5,396 nucleotides of DNA from JAAFIP01 sp043769005 (GTDB lineage: Bacteria > Pseudomonadota > Gammaproteobacteria > Burkholderiales > Burkholderiaceae_C): the NCBI GenBank assembly GCA_043769005.1, contig JAYVJV010000219.1:1-5396 (forward strand). The letters run 5' to 3'. Positions 1 to 5,396 of the stretch are shown piece by piece. Under the pieces are notes generated by a model. It was not told the origin of the DNA. It saw nothing but the letters and a program-made list of their open reading frames with translations, and did no database searches. Both the position numbers and the translations under genes were made by a program. Numbering within the stretch: position 1 is the stretch's first letter; each line of letters begins with the position of its first letter.

Positions 1-35
1 GCGAAAAATAAAAACATGCGTTGCATAGCGGTTTA

Positions 36-65
36 CCCAGTTGCCTACGAAGGTAGGCCAATGGG
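36..65. other. Hairpin downstream of the DUF3025 gene
   Basis: GCCTAC (43-48) and GTAGGC (53-58) form a perfect 6-bp stem around a GAAG loop. CCCA (36-39) and TGGG (62-65) extend it past a short internal loop. Read on the minus strand it lies about 60 bases after the DUF3025 stop. Further downstream come a small ATGC/GCAT stem and a T-rich run (about 5-15), so it could help end transcription, but no T-tract directly follows the main stem. The rest of 1-123 shows no gene or RNA I recognise. Confidence 0.4.
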
Positions 66-123
66 CGGAATATTAGGGCCAAAACCGTAAAAATCAAGAG
101 TTGTGCGGTTTAAAGCCGATTTT

Positions 124-1026
124 TTAGGGTTTTATCGTGCTGCGAGGGCTTTGCAGTGCGGTATTTGGCAGTCTGAATACCTGTATATCGTCATAAAACA
201 GTGGGTCCTTATTTGTCACCCACCAGCCGGGCACACCCAGTACGGGCAGGGGGATGAAGGGCTTGGGCACCAGGCTAGCGGGGCCAAGTTGCTGCGCTAT
301 GACCGAGTCCAGATCGCTTATTGCTATGTTTTGTGTAGCTGTTTGCGCAATATATACGTGGGCTGTGATGGATTTATACGGGGATACCAGCTTTTCCAGC
401 AGAGCGTGGCCAAACAGCACCGGTGTGCAGGGCTGCCACTGTGCGCGCAGCTCGACAAAGGCGCGCTGCCACTGCTTGGCGCGCAGGGCTTGTATGACTT
501 CGTCGGGAGTGCCCGCCTGCACGGGCCACAGGGCGACGTTTTCGTCAAACAGGGTGAGGGCATCGCGCAGCGGGCCACGGGTGCTTTGCACACCCGTTTG
601 CGCGAGCACACTGTTTTGCAGGGCATTGAGCCGCCGCTTGGTGTGCGGGAAAAGCAGCCAAGCCAGGCCGTTGAAAAAGTCGTGCAGATTCTCGCGCGTG
701 GGCACCTGGGCGGTGGCAAAGATGAAGGCCTCATAGGCTTGGCCCTCGGGCAAGGCGGACTGGGGGACAAAGCGCATGGGTGTAACAGGTAAGGGCGCAA
801 TGGGCTGGTAAGCAACGGATAGGGGTGCAACAGGCACAGGTGCAACAGGCACAGGTGCAGGCCGTGCAGCCTGAACAGGCTGCTGTGCGCTGATTGCGTT
901 GAGTGCATCGCACACCCGCGCACCGCCAATGACTTGCTGCGCCACCCTTTGCCCCGCCTCCCGCCACGGCTGCCACCACGGTGCGCGCCAGTCCAGGTGG
1001 GCTAGCTGGTCTGCCAGTGGAGCCAT
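124..1026 (-). CDS. DUF3025 domain-containing protein
   Basis: A 300-residue protein of the proteobacterial DUF3025 family, whose biochemical function is unknown. The family core is clear: an RENLHDFFNGLAWLLFP-type block at residues 111-127 followed by HTKRRLNALQ, FDENV at 160-164, LFGHALLEKL at 205-213, and a C-terminal segment with PLPVLGVPGWW (259-269) and FYDDIQVFR. No signal peptide or membrane helix is evident, so it is probably cytoplasmic. Residues 58-82 are five Pro/Val/Ala-rich pentapeptides that look like an expansion relative to the family. The ATG at 1026 is chosen because the LDWRAPWWQPWREAG stretch just after it is typical of the N-terminus; no good Shine-Dalgarno precedes it. 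It lies 105 bases downstream of pyrC on the same strand, a pairing I recall from related betaproteobacteria, and may be co-transcribed. Family assignment is firm, function unknown. Confidence 0.88.
   Translation of the reverse strand: MAPLADQLAHLDWRAPWWQPWREAGQRVAQQVIGGARVCDALNAISAQQPVQAARPAPVPVAPVPVAPLSVAYQPIAPLPVTPMRFVPQSALPEGQAYEAFIFATAQVPTRENLHDFFNGLAWLLFPHTKRRLNALQNSVLAQTGVQSTRGPLRDALTLFDENVALWPVQAGTPDEVIQALRAKQWQRAFVELRAQWQPCTPVLFGHALLEKLVSPYKSITAHVYIAQTATQNIAISDLDSVIAQQLGPASLVPKPFIPLPVLGVPGWWVTNKDPLFYDDIQVFRLPNTALQSPRSTIKP
781..855 (-). repeat. 15-bp coding minisatellite, five units
   Basis: Five consecutive 15-bp units encode pentapeptides PVPVA, PVPVA, PLSVA, YQPIA and PLPVT (residues 58-82 of the DUF3025 protein). 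The two units nearest the N-terminus are identical at DNA level (824-838 and 839-853); the others are diverged but keep a GCAA or TAACAGG core. A partial unit follows at 854-859. The reading frame is preserved because the unit is a multiple of three. Confidence 0.85.
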
Positions 1027-1035
1027 AGTGGGATT

Positions 1036-1113
1036 ACATTTGCTATATTTAGCATAGCTGCTTACGCTACATTTAATTGGGCTGCAGCCTGATTTGATGG
1101 GTAAAACAGGCTG
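1036..1113. repeat. Palindrome-rich intergenic spacer, possible dispersed repeat
   Basis: The spacer between pyrC and the DUF3025 gene holds three nested symmetries. TGCTA (1041-1045) and TAGCA (1050-1054) form a hairpin with a TATT loop. GGCTGCAGCC (1080-1089) is a perfect palindrome. CAGCCTG (1085-1091) and CAGGCTG (1107-1113) form a 7-bp inverted repeat. The word order (GCTAT, AGCTGCTTACGCT, GCTGCAGCC, TGATTTGAT) resembles a short repeat I associate from memory with intergenic regions of Comamonadaceae genomes. GTAAAACA also occurs twice, at 1101-1108 and 1113-1120. The symmetries are directly visible; membership in a repeat family is inference. Confidence 0.45.
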
Positions 1114-1131
1114 TAAAACACGAAAATCGCG

Positions 1132-2178
1132 TTAAGCCACTAACCGCCAGTCCATCGTCTCGCCGCCGCGCAAAGGCTTGAGGCTGGTCTCGCCAAAGGG
1201 AAGCTGCTCGGGCAGCGTCCAGACTTCTTTGCGCAGCGTGACTTGGGTGGTGTTGCGCGGCAGGCCGTAAAAGTCTGCGCCGTGAAAACTGGCAAAGCCT
1301 TCCAATTGGTCGAGCTTGCCCACGCTGTCAAAGGCCTCGGCGTACAACTCTAGCGCGCACAGCGCCGTGTAGCAGCCTGCGCAGCCGCTGGCATGCTCTT
1401 TCAGGTGGGCGGGGTGCGGGGCGCTGTCGGTGCCTAAAAAGAATTTGGCATTGCCGCTGGTGGCGGCTTCCAGCAGGGCCACGCGGTGCTTTTCACGTTT
1501 GAGCACGGGCAGGCAATAGTAGTGCGGGCGCACGCCGCCCATGAAGATGGCGTTGCGGTTATACAGCAGGTGGTGGGCAGTGATGGTGGCAGCGGTGAGC
1601 TTGCCTGCCGAGCGCACATACTGCGTGGCCTCTTGGGTGGTAATGTGCTCCATGACGATCTTCAAGCCGGGGAAGTCGCGGCGCAGCGGCACCAGCTTGG
1701 TGTCGATAAACACGGCCTCGCGGTCAAACAGGTCGATGTCGCTGTCGGTCACTTCGCCGTGCAGCAGCAGCAGCATGCCCGCCTTTTGCATGGCTTCCAG
1801 CGTCTTGTAGGTTTTGCGAATATCCGTTACGCCTGCGTCGCTGTTGGTGGTGGCACCAGCCGGGTAGAGCTTGGCCGCCACCACACCTGCGTCAGTAGCG
1901 CGTGCAATCTCGTCAGGGGGCAAGTTGTCGGTGAGGTACAGCGTCATCAGGGGCTCAAACGCCACACCAGCGGGCACAGCAGCCTGGATGCGCTGCTTGT
2001 AATCCAGCGCCTGCGCCGCCGTGGTGATAGGCGGCTTGAGGTTGGGCATGATGATGGCGCGACCAAACTGCGCAGCGGTGTGCGGCACCACGGCTTGCAT
2101 GGCAGCGCCATCGCGCACATGCAGATGCCAGTCGTCGGGGCGGGTGAGGGTGAGTTGCTGGGGCATAGGGTTCGTCAT
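1132..2178 (-). CDS. pyrC: Dihydroorotase (class II, PyrC)
   Basis: Cytoplasmic zinc enzyme that interconverts N-carbamoyl-L-aspartate and L-dihydroorotate, the third step of de novo pyrimidine synthesis. The protein is 348 residues, the same size as the E. coli homodimeric enzyme. All metal and catalytic positions are present: the HxH pair H18 and H20 in DDWHLHVRDG, the lysine expected to be carboxylated (K103, AAKLYPAGATTNS), H140 (LLLLHGEV), H178 (VMEHITT) and the catalytic aspartate D251 (FLGTDSAPHP). The substrate loop region PAGATTNSD and the MPNLKPP segment (44-50) are also conserved. The ATG at 2178 fits the usual N-terminus, with only a weak purine stretch (AGAG) upstream; a second in-frame ATG at residue 5 cannot be excluded. 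The gene is intact. The next gene on the same strand is the DUF3025 gene; no attenuator-like structure is obvious in the leader. Confidence 0.98.
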   Translation of the reverse strand: MTNPMPQQLTLTRPDDWHLHVRDGAAMQAVVPHTAAQFGRAIIMPNLKPPITTAAQALDYKQRIQAAVPAGVAFEPLMTLYLTDNLPPDEIARATDAGVVAAKLYPAGATTNSDAGVTDIRKTYKTLEAMQKAGMLLLLHGEVTDSDIDLFDREAVFIDTKLVPLRRDFPGLKIVMEHITTQEATQYVRSAGKLTAATITAHHLLYNRNAIFMGGVRPHYYCLPVLKREKHRVALLEAATSGNAKFFLGTDSAPHPAHLKEHASGCAGCYTALCALELYAEAFDSVGKLDQLEGFASFHGADFYGLPRNTTQVTLRKEVWTLPEQLPFGETSLKPLRGGETMDWRLVA

Positions 2179-2212
2179 AGCTCTATTGTCACCAAGTTCC
2201 AGCGTGCAATGG

Positions 2213-2262
2213 TGAGATAGTGAGATAGTACTAATTGGTTAGAAACTCCTGACCCAAGGTCA
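2213..2262. promoter_or_regulatory. Possible control region upstream of pyrC
   Basis: About 35-85 bases before the pyrC start lie two exact copies of TGAGATAG in tandem (2213-2220, 2221-2228) and a perfect inverted repeat TGACC-CAA-GGTCA (2250-2262). On the minus strand a TACTAT -10-like word overlaps the end of the tandem repeat, but no good -35 sits at the right distance. Position and symmetry suggest an operator; the binding protein is unknown. Elsewhere in 2179-2387 I see only a TTGCA-N6-TGCAA palindrome (2276-2291). Confidence 0.25.
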
Positions 2263-2387
2263 TAGGCGCAGCATTTTGCATGCCCCTGCAATGCGTAGGT
2301 TTCAGTCAAAAATTTCATTCAACCAGGATTTTTTGCGGGTGCGTTGGCGGCGTCGGGTTAAGCATACGTGATGCACTGGCAAATCGT

Positions 2388-2570
2388 GCCGAAGGGTACT
2401 ATCTGGGCATCTTCCCAGCTGTGCAGCGGGTGCATGACGATTTACTGGCTCGCTACGCGGTGCAGTGGCTGGGGCCCTGCGATGACATCATGGAGCATTT
2501 TTACGCGATTGGCACCGACAAGAAAGTGCAGCACCCGCTGGTACAGCGTTTGCTGCAATCCATGTCCTAG
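2388..2570 (+). pseudogene. C-terminal remnant of a LysR-type regulator (NhaR-like)
   Basis: The open frame on the plus strand from about 2388 to the TAG at 2570 encodes roughly 60 residues resembling the extreme C-terminus of LysR-family regulators of the NhaR group. Visible pieces are GIFPAVQRVHDDLLARYAVQWLGPC, then EHFYAIGTDKKVQHPLVQRLL, matching the pattern 'FPA…V…YGV…G…FYAI…ERR(K)…HP.V'. The helix-turn-helix domain and most of the effector-binding domain are missing. Upstream the frame continues to an ATG at 2280, but that stretch has no regulator-like sequence and is rich in Cys/Gly words typical of non-coding frames. A regulator of about 300 residues was therefore probably lost except for its tail. 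Its stop lies 3 bases from the convergent terC stop. Alternatively 2280-2570 could be a short new protein, which I think less likely. Confidence 0.55.
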
Positions 2571-2573
2571 TGT

Positions 2574-3530
2574 TTACTTGGGCTCAGGCGTAGCGCTGCG
2601 CACGCTGAGCAGCATGGTCAAGGTCAAGATGCCGACCACTACGCCCAAGGAGACAAGTACCGGAATTTTGTAGAAATCTACCAAGCACATTTTGGTACCA
2701 ATGAAGACCAAAATCACGGCTAACCCGTAGTTGAGCAAACGGAATTTGTTGGCCACGGCAGCCAGCAAGAAATACATGGCCCGCAGCCCGAGGATGGCAA
2801 ACACATTGCTGGTCAGTACGATGAACGGGTCGTTGGTAATTGCAAAAATGGCTGGTATGGAGTCCACCGCAAAAATCACGTCGGTCAGGGCGATCAGGCA
2901 AATCACCATGAACAGCGGCGTGGCAATTTTCTTGCCGTGTTCTACCGTCCAGAACTTCTCGCCGTCATAGTTCTTGCTGACGGGCAGCAGCTTGCGTAGC
3001 AACTTCAGGGCCGGGTTGTCATCCAGGTTGGGCTCTTTCCCAGCGGCCCACCACATCTTGACGCCGGTAAGGATGAGAAACCCGCCGAAAACATACAAAA
3101 TCCAATGAAACTGGGCCAGTAACCAGCCGCCCACCAAAATCATCACCGTGCGCAAGACAATCGCACCGATGATGCCGATCATCAATACCCGTTTTTGAAA
3201 TTGTGTGGGTACTGCAAAGTAGGTAAAGATCATCAAAAAGACAAAGATATTGTCTACCGCCAATGATTTTTCAATCAGATAACCCGTTAAAAACTCCAAC
3301 GCCTTGGTGTTAGCCTGCTCAGTCGAGCCGGTAGCGTCTTTCACCGCCCACCAAAACAAGGCGTTGAACATGAAACTCAAGGCGATCCACACCAGAGACC
3401 AGTTCAAGGCCTCTTTAACGCCGATGTCATGCGAGCCCTGCTTTTTTAGCACGACAAAGTCGATAAACAGAGAAGCCAGCACGATCGCTGTAAAGGTGGC
3501 CCACAGCCACATGGGCGCAATTGTTTGCAT
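2574..3530 (-). CDS. TerC/Alx-family integral membrane protein
   Basis: A 318-residue inner-membrane protein of the TerC family, which includes E. coli Alx and proteins tied to tellurium resistance or manganese homeostasis. Members studied are implicated in Mn2+ export and metallation of secreted proteins; the substrate here is inferred. Family hallmarks are visible: EKSLAVDNIFVF (about residues 87-98) and LTDVIFAVDSIPAIFAIT (about 215-232), whose acidic residues D93, D217 and D223 lie in membrane segments, then DPFIVLTSNVFAILGLRAMYFLL. Seven to nine hydrophobic segments run through the protein, with a polar loop at about 165-200 (KEPNLDDNPALKLL…YDGEKFW). The frame stays open back to an ATG at 3626, but those 32 extra residues are basic and unlike the family. 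The ATG at 3530 has an AAAGG ribosome site 5 bases upstream and starts with MQTIAPMWLWATF, a normal TerC start. It appears monocistronic and looks less GC-rich than pyrC. Confidence 0.93.
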   Translation of the reverse strand: MQTIAPMWLWATFTAIVLASLFIDFVVLKKQGSHDIGVKEALNWSLVWIALSFMFNALFWWAVKDATGSTEQANTKALEFLTGYLIEKSLAVDNIFVFLMIFTYFAVPTQFQKRVLMIGIIGAIVLRTVMILVGGWLLAQFHWILYVFGGFLILTGVKMWWAAGKEPNLDDNPALKLLRKLLPVSKNYDGEKFWTVEHGKKIATPLFMVICLIALTDVIFAVDSIPAIFAITNDPFIVLTSNVFAILGLRAMYFLLAAVANKFRLLNYGLAVILVFIGTKMCLVDFYKIPVLVSLGVVVGILTLTMLLSVRSATPEPK

Positions 3531-3635
3531 ACAGACCTTTAAAAATAAAGCAGCGCAAACAGCAGACTTTTTACGCCGAGTGAAGGAGGGCCCGAGCCGA
3601 AGGGGCGCACGCCTATGTCTGGTCAAAGTCTATGG
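3531..3635 (-). promoter_or_regulatory. terC leader with mutually exclusive pairings
   Basis: In the minus-strand transcript, AGACUUU (complement of 3625-3631) is followed by CAGAC (complement of 3617-3621). Each can pair with the same distal segment AAAGUCUG (complement of 3563-3570). A near copy, AAAGGUCUG (complement of 3532-3540), spans the terC ribosome site and the bases before the ATG. The proximal strand could therefore pair either with the distal copy, leaving the ribosome site free, or with the copy at the ribosome site. Between them is a GC-rich stretch able to form small hairpins, for example GCCC/GGGC. I do not recognise the conserved loops of the yybP-ykoY manganese riboswitch, which often precedes this family. 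Switching is inference from complementarity. Confidence 0.35.
3536..3540 (-). promoter_or_regulatory. Ribosome binding site that fixes the terC start
   Basis: Read on the minus strand, AAAGG is followed by TCTGT and the ATG at 3530, giving a 5-base spacer. No comparable site precedes the upstream in-frame ATG at 3626. It supports the 318-residue rather than the 350-residue product. Confidence 0.65.
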
Positions 3636-3666
3636 CAAAACATCGGTTTTTTTCTGTAAATAGTGT

Positions 3667-3819
3667 TTATCTGGTTCGTAAAAACAAGAGTGTTCTTCCT
3701 TGTTTTCCAGCTTTCAACTCTTTCTTCACAGAACTTTGCGGCAAGAACGCGATGCCGTGGCCTTCCACGGCCATGGCTTTCAAGCCTTCGGCCATGTCGG
3801 TCTGGTACATCCGGTCAAG
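3667..3819 (-). pseudogene. Fragment of a LysR-type regulator effector domain
   Basis: Directly after the ABC exporter stop codon, a different minus-strand frame encodes LDRMYQTDMAEGLKAMAVEGHGIAFLPQSSVKKELKAGK, recognisable as part of the C-terminal effector-binding domain of LysR-family regulators. The TDMAEGLKAMA.EGHG.AFLP.S.V.KEL pattern is characteristic. Only about 38-40 residues show it (about 3705-3819). After ELKAGK the frame runs into unrelated sequence and stops at 3667. The DNA-binding domain and the start are absent, so this is a decayed internal piece rather than a gene. Upstream the frame runs on inside the ABC gene as an unrelated shadow. It is a different LysR subgroup from the remnant at 2388-2570. 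Confidence 0.68.
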
Positions 3820-3820
3820 C

Positions 3821-5396
3821 TCAAGCCGCTTCCTCGGTATCGCTGCTTTGCTGTAGCGCCCACATCTGTGCATAGCGCCCGCAAAGCGCCAGCAGCTGCG
3901 CATGGGTGCCGCGCTCGATGATGCGGCCTGCGTCCATGACCAAAATCTCATGCGCATCTACCACCGTGGACAGGCGGTGGGCGATGACCAGGGTGGTTTT
4001 GTTCTGTGCCACGCCTTGCAGCTCGGCCTGAATGGCGCGCTCGTTGGCACTGTCCAGGGCCGAGGTGGCTTCGTCAAAAATCAAAATGGGTGGGTTTTTA
4101 AGTAAGGTGCGGGCAATGGCCACGCGCTGCTTTTCACCGCCTGAGAGCTTGAGGCCTCGCTCGCCGACCATGGTGGCGTAGCCCTTGGGGGTGGCGCTGA
4201 TGAAGTCGTGAATTCGCGCAGCGCGGGCGGCTTCTTCTACCTGGGCGCGGCTGCTGCCGGGTTTGCCGTAGGCGATGTTGTATTCCACCGTGTCGTTAAA
4301 CAGCACGGTGTCTTGTGGCACGATGCCAATGGCTTGGCGCACACTGGTTTGTGTGACGCTGCGGATATCTTGCCCCGCAATGCGGATGGCACCGCTTTGC
4401 ACGTCATAAAAGCGGTAGAGCAGGCGGGCCAGGGTGGACTTGCCTGAGCCCGACGGCCCGACGACCGCCACGGTTTTGCCAGCGGGGATCTCAAAGCTTA
4501 CGTCGTGCAGAATCTGCCGCGCCGGTTCGTAGGAGAAGTTGACGTTGTGAAAGCGCACGGTGGGAGCGCTGAGGCCCTCACCCCAGCCCTCTCCCGAAGG
4601 GAGAGGGAGAGGAGCAGGACTCGCCCCCTCTCCCTCTGGGAGAGGGTTGGGGTGAGGGTGCAGCGCCAGCGGCAATGCGCCCTTTGTGTCGGCAATCTCG
4701 CGTTCGCGGTGCATCAGCACAAACATCTTGTCCAAATCGACCAGGCTCTGCTTGATCTCACGGTACAGCACACCCAAGAAGTTGAGCGGTATGTACAGCT
4801 GGATCATGAAGGCGTTGATCATCACCAAATCGCCCAGCGTCATGCGACCCTCCACTACACCTTGTGTAGCACGCCACAGCATGCCCACCAGCCCCACGGC
4901 GATGATGAGCTGCTGACCGGTGTTGAGCATGCTCAGCGTGGTTTGGCTTTTCAAGCGGGCGCGGCGCAGCTTTTCCAGGCTTTCGTCGTAGCGCTTGGCC
5001 TCAAAGGCTTCGTTGTTAAAGTACTTGACGGTTTCGTAATTCAGCAGCGAATCCACCGCCTTGGTGTGCGCGGCCGAGTCAAACTCATTCGCCTCTTTGC
5101 GAAACTTGGTGCGCCACTCGGTCACCAGCACGGTGTAGGTGATGTACAGCACCAGCGCGGCGATGGTAATGCCGGCAAACCACACGTCAAACTTCACCGC
5201 CAAAATGGTCAGCACCAGCGCCACCTCGATCAGCGTGGGCACAATGGAATACAGCGAATACGAGATCAGCGACTCGATGCCCCGCACCCCGCGCTCGATG
5301 TCGCGCGTCATGCCGCCGGTTTGCCGCTCCAGGTGAAAGCGCAGGCTCAAAGCGTGCAGGTGCTCAAAGGTTTCCAGCGCAATGGTGCGCGCCGTG
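3821..5396 (-). CDS. Atm1/HMT1-type ABC exporter (permease–ATPase), 5' end outside window
   Basis: The C-terminal 524 residues of a half-size ABC exporter; the family is about 600 residues, so roughly the first 75-90 are off the right edge. Relatives (yeast Atm1, bacterial Atm1/HMT1) act as inner-membrane homodimers that export glutathione species, glutathione-metal or sulfur-containing compounds; the substrate here is inferred. Atm1 signatures are TGGMTRDIERG (5288-5320) and SLLNYETVKYFNNE (5009-5050). About four membrane helices remain. The ATPase domain is complete: A-loop Tyr 4529-4531, Walker A GPSGSGKST 4433-4459, Q-loop Gln 4313-4315, signature LSGGEKQ 4127-4147, Walker B ILIFDE 4070-4087, switch His 3977-3979. 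The frame is open through 5396, and a TTG at 5350 is internal, not the start. Oddity: about 28 extra residues rich in Pro/Gly/Glu, encoded by a palindrome (4575-4658), sit between the last helix and the first ATPase strand. All motifs are intact, so it is probably functional. Confidence 0.95.
   Translation of the reverse strand, partial: TARTIALETFEHLHALSLRFHLERQTGGMTRDIERGVRGIESLISYSLYSIVPTLIEVALVLTILAVKFDVWFAGITIAALVLYITYTVLVTEWRTKFRKEANEFDSAAHTKAVDSLLNYETVKYFNNEAFEAKRYDESLEKLRRARLKSQTTLSMLNTGQQLIIAVGLVGMLWRATQGVVEGRMTLGDLVMINAFMIQLYIPLNFLGVLYREIKQSLVDLDKMFVLMHREREIADTKGALPLALHPHPNPLPEGEGASPAPLPLPSGEGWGEGLSAPTVRFHNVNFSYEPARQILHDVSFEIPAGKTVAVVGPSGSGKSTLARLLYRFYDVQSGAIRIAGQDIRSVTQTSVRQAIGIVPQDTVLFNDTVEYNIAYGKPGSSRAQVEEAARAARIHDFISATPKGYATMVGERGLKLSGGEKQRVAIARTLLKNPPILIFDEATSALDSANERAIQAELQGVAQNKTTLVIAHRLSTVVDAHEILVMDAGRIIERGTHAQLLALCGRYAQMWALQQSSDTEEAA
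4566..4666. repeat. Composite palindromic repeat inside the ABC exporter gene
   Basis: The core at 4575-4658 is an 84-bp inverted repeat. CCCTCACCCCA (4575-4585) pairs with TGGGGTGAGGG (4648-4658). Each arm also contains its own perfect 9-bp hairpin: CCCTCTCCC/GGGAGAGGG at 4587-4595/4599-4607 with loop GAA, and the same words at 4626-4634/4638-4646 with loop TCT. GCGCTG (4566-4571) and CAGCGC (4661-4666) extend the symmetry beyond a small internal loop. It resembles the CCCTCACCCC…CTCTCCC family of REP-like palindromes common between proteobacterial genes. Here it is in frame (84 = 28 codons, no stop) and encodes PHPNPLPEGEG…PLPSGEGWGEG. Confidence 0.9.

Noticed and set aside
106..125. CGGTTTAAAGCCG stem followed by ATTTTTT as a plus-strand terminator
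   Set aside because: The stem is only about five pairs including a G-U, and no plus-strand gene precedes it.
103..792. 229-codon open frame on the plus strand
   Set aside because: It is antisense to the well-supported DUF3025 gene and shows no recognisable protein family; high GC explains the long frame.
1486..2220. 244-codon open frame on the plus strand across pyrC
   Set aside because: It is the complement shadow of the pyrC coding frame, whose catalytic residues are all intact.
3531..3626. 32-residue N-terminal extension of the TerC protein from an ATG at 3626
   Set aside because: The extension is basic and unlike the family, overlaps the structured leader, and has no ribosome site comparable to the AAAGG before 3530.
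3531..3660. yybP-ykoY manganese riboswitch upstream of terC
   Set aside because: The conserved GGGGAGUAG-type and partner loop sequences could not be found by eye; only generic alternative pairings are visible.
3689..3717. Sigma-70 promoter for terC (TTGAAA, 17 bases, AACACT; or TTGTTT with ACTATT)
   Set aside because: The -10 words match only three of six consensus positions; no choice between the candidates is justified.
3754..3771. Perfect 7-bp hairpin GCCGTGG-CCTT-CCACGGC considered as a terminator after the ABC exporter
   Set aside because: It falls within the LysR remnant, where it encodes the usual AVEGHG residues, and no T-tract follows on either strand.
4566..4666. Insertion sequence or CRISPR-like unit in the ABC gene
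   Set aside because: There is no transposase, no target duplication that I can see, and only one palindromic unit; it fits a REP-like repeat better.

Overview
The window looks like chromosomal DNA of a betaproteobacterium, most likely Burkholderiales and probably a Comamonadaceae member (Rhodoferax-like). This rests on protein style, the pyrC–DUF3025 pairing, moderately high GC and the kind of intergenic repeat present. It is inference; no search was run. All intact genes lie on the minus strand.

Layout from right to left, in the direction of transcription. (1) 3821-5396 is the C-terminal 524 residues of an Atm1/HMT1-type ABC exporter whose start lies outside the window. Its membrane-to-ATPase linker carries an in-frame palindromic repeat. 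(2) 3667-3819 is a short remnant of a LysR-type regulator, directly behind the exporter stop codon. (3) 3531-3635 is the leader of a TerC-family membrane protein gene (2574-3530); it contains duplicated complementary segments that could form a translational switch. (4) 2388-2570, on the plus strand, is the C-terminal remnant of a second, different LysR-type regulator (NhaR-like), ending 3 bases from the terC stop. (5) 2179-2387 is non-coding, with a small palindrome and a short tandem repeat upstream of pyrC. (6) 1132-2178 is an intact dihydroorotase gene, pyrC. (7) 1027-1131 is a palindrome-rich spacer resembling a dispersed intergenic repeat. (8) 124-1026 encodes a DUF3025 protein whose N-terminal third is expanded by a 15-bp coding minisatellite. 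(9) 1-123 is non-coding, with one clear hairpin.

Functionally the genes are mixed: pyrimidine synthesis (pyrC), a likely metal or manganese-linked membrane protein (TerC), and a putative glutathione-conjugate/heavy-metal exporter (Atm1-like). They do not form an obvious pathway. The terC segment, bordered by fragments of two unrelated regulators, looks like a site of past rearrangement or gene loss. I found no convincing new multi-gene system. The most notable items are the in-frame palindrome in the ABC exporter, the candidate terC leader switch, the two regulator fossils around terC, and the coding minisatellite.
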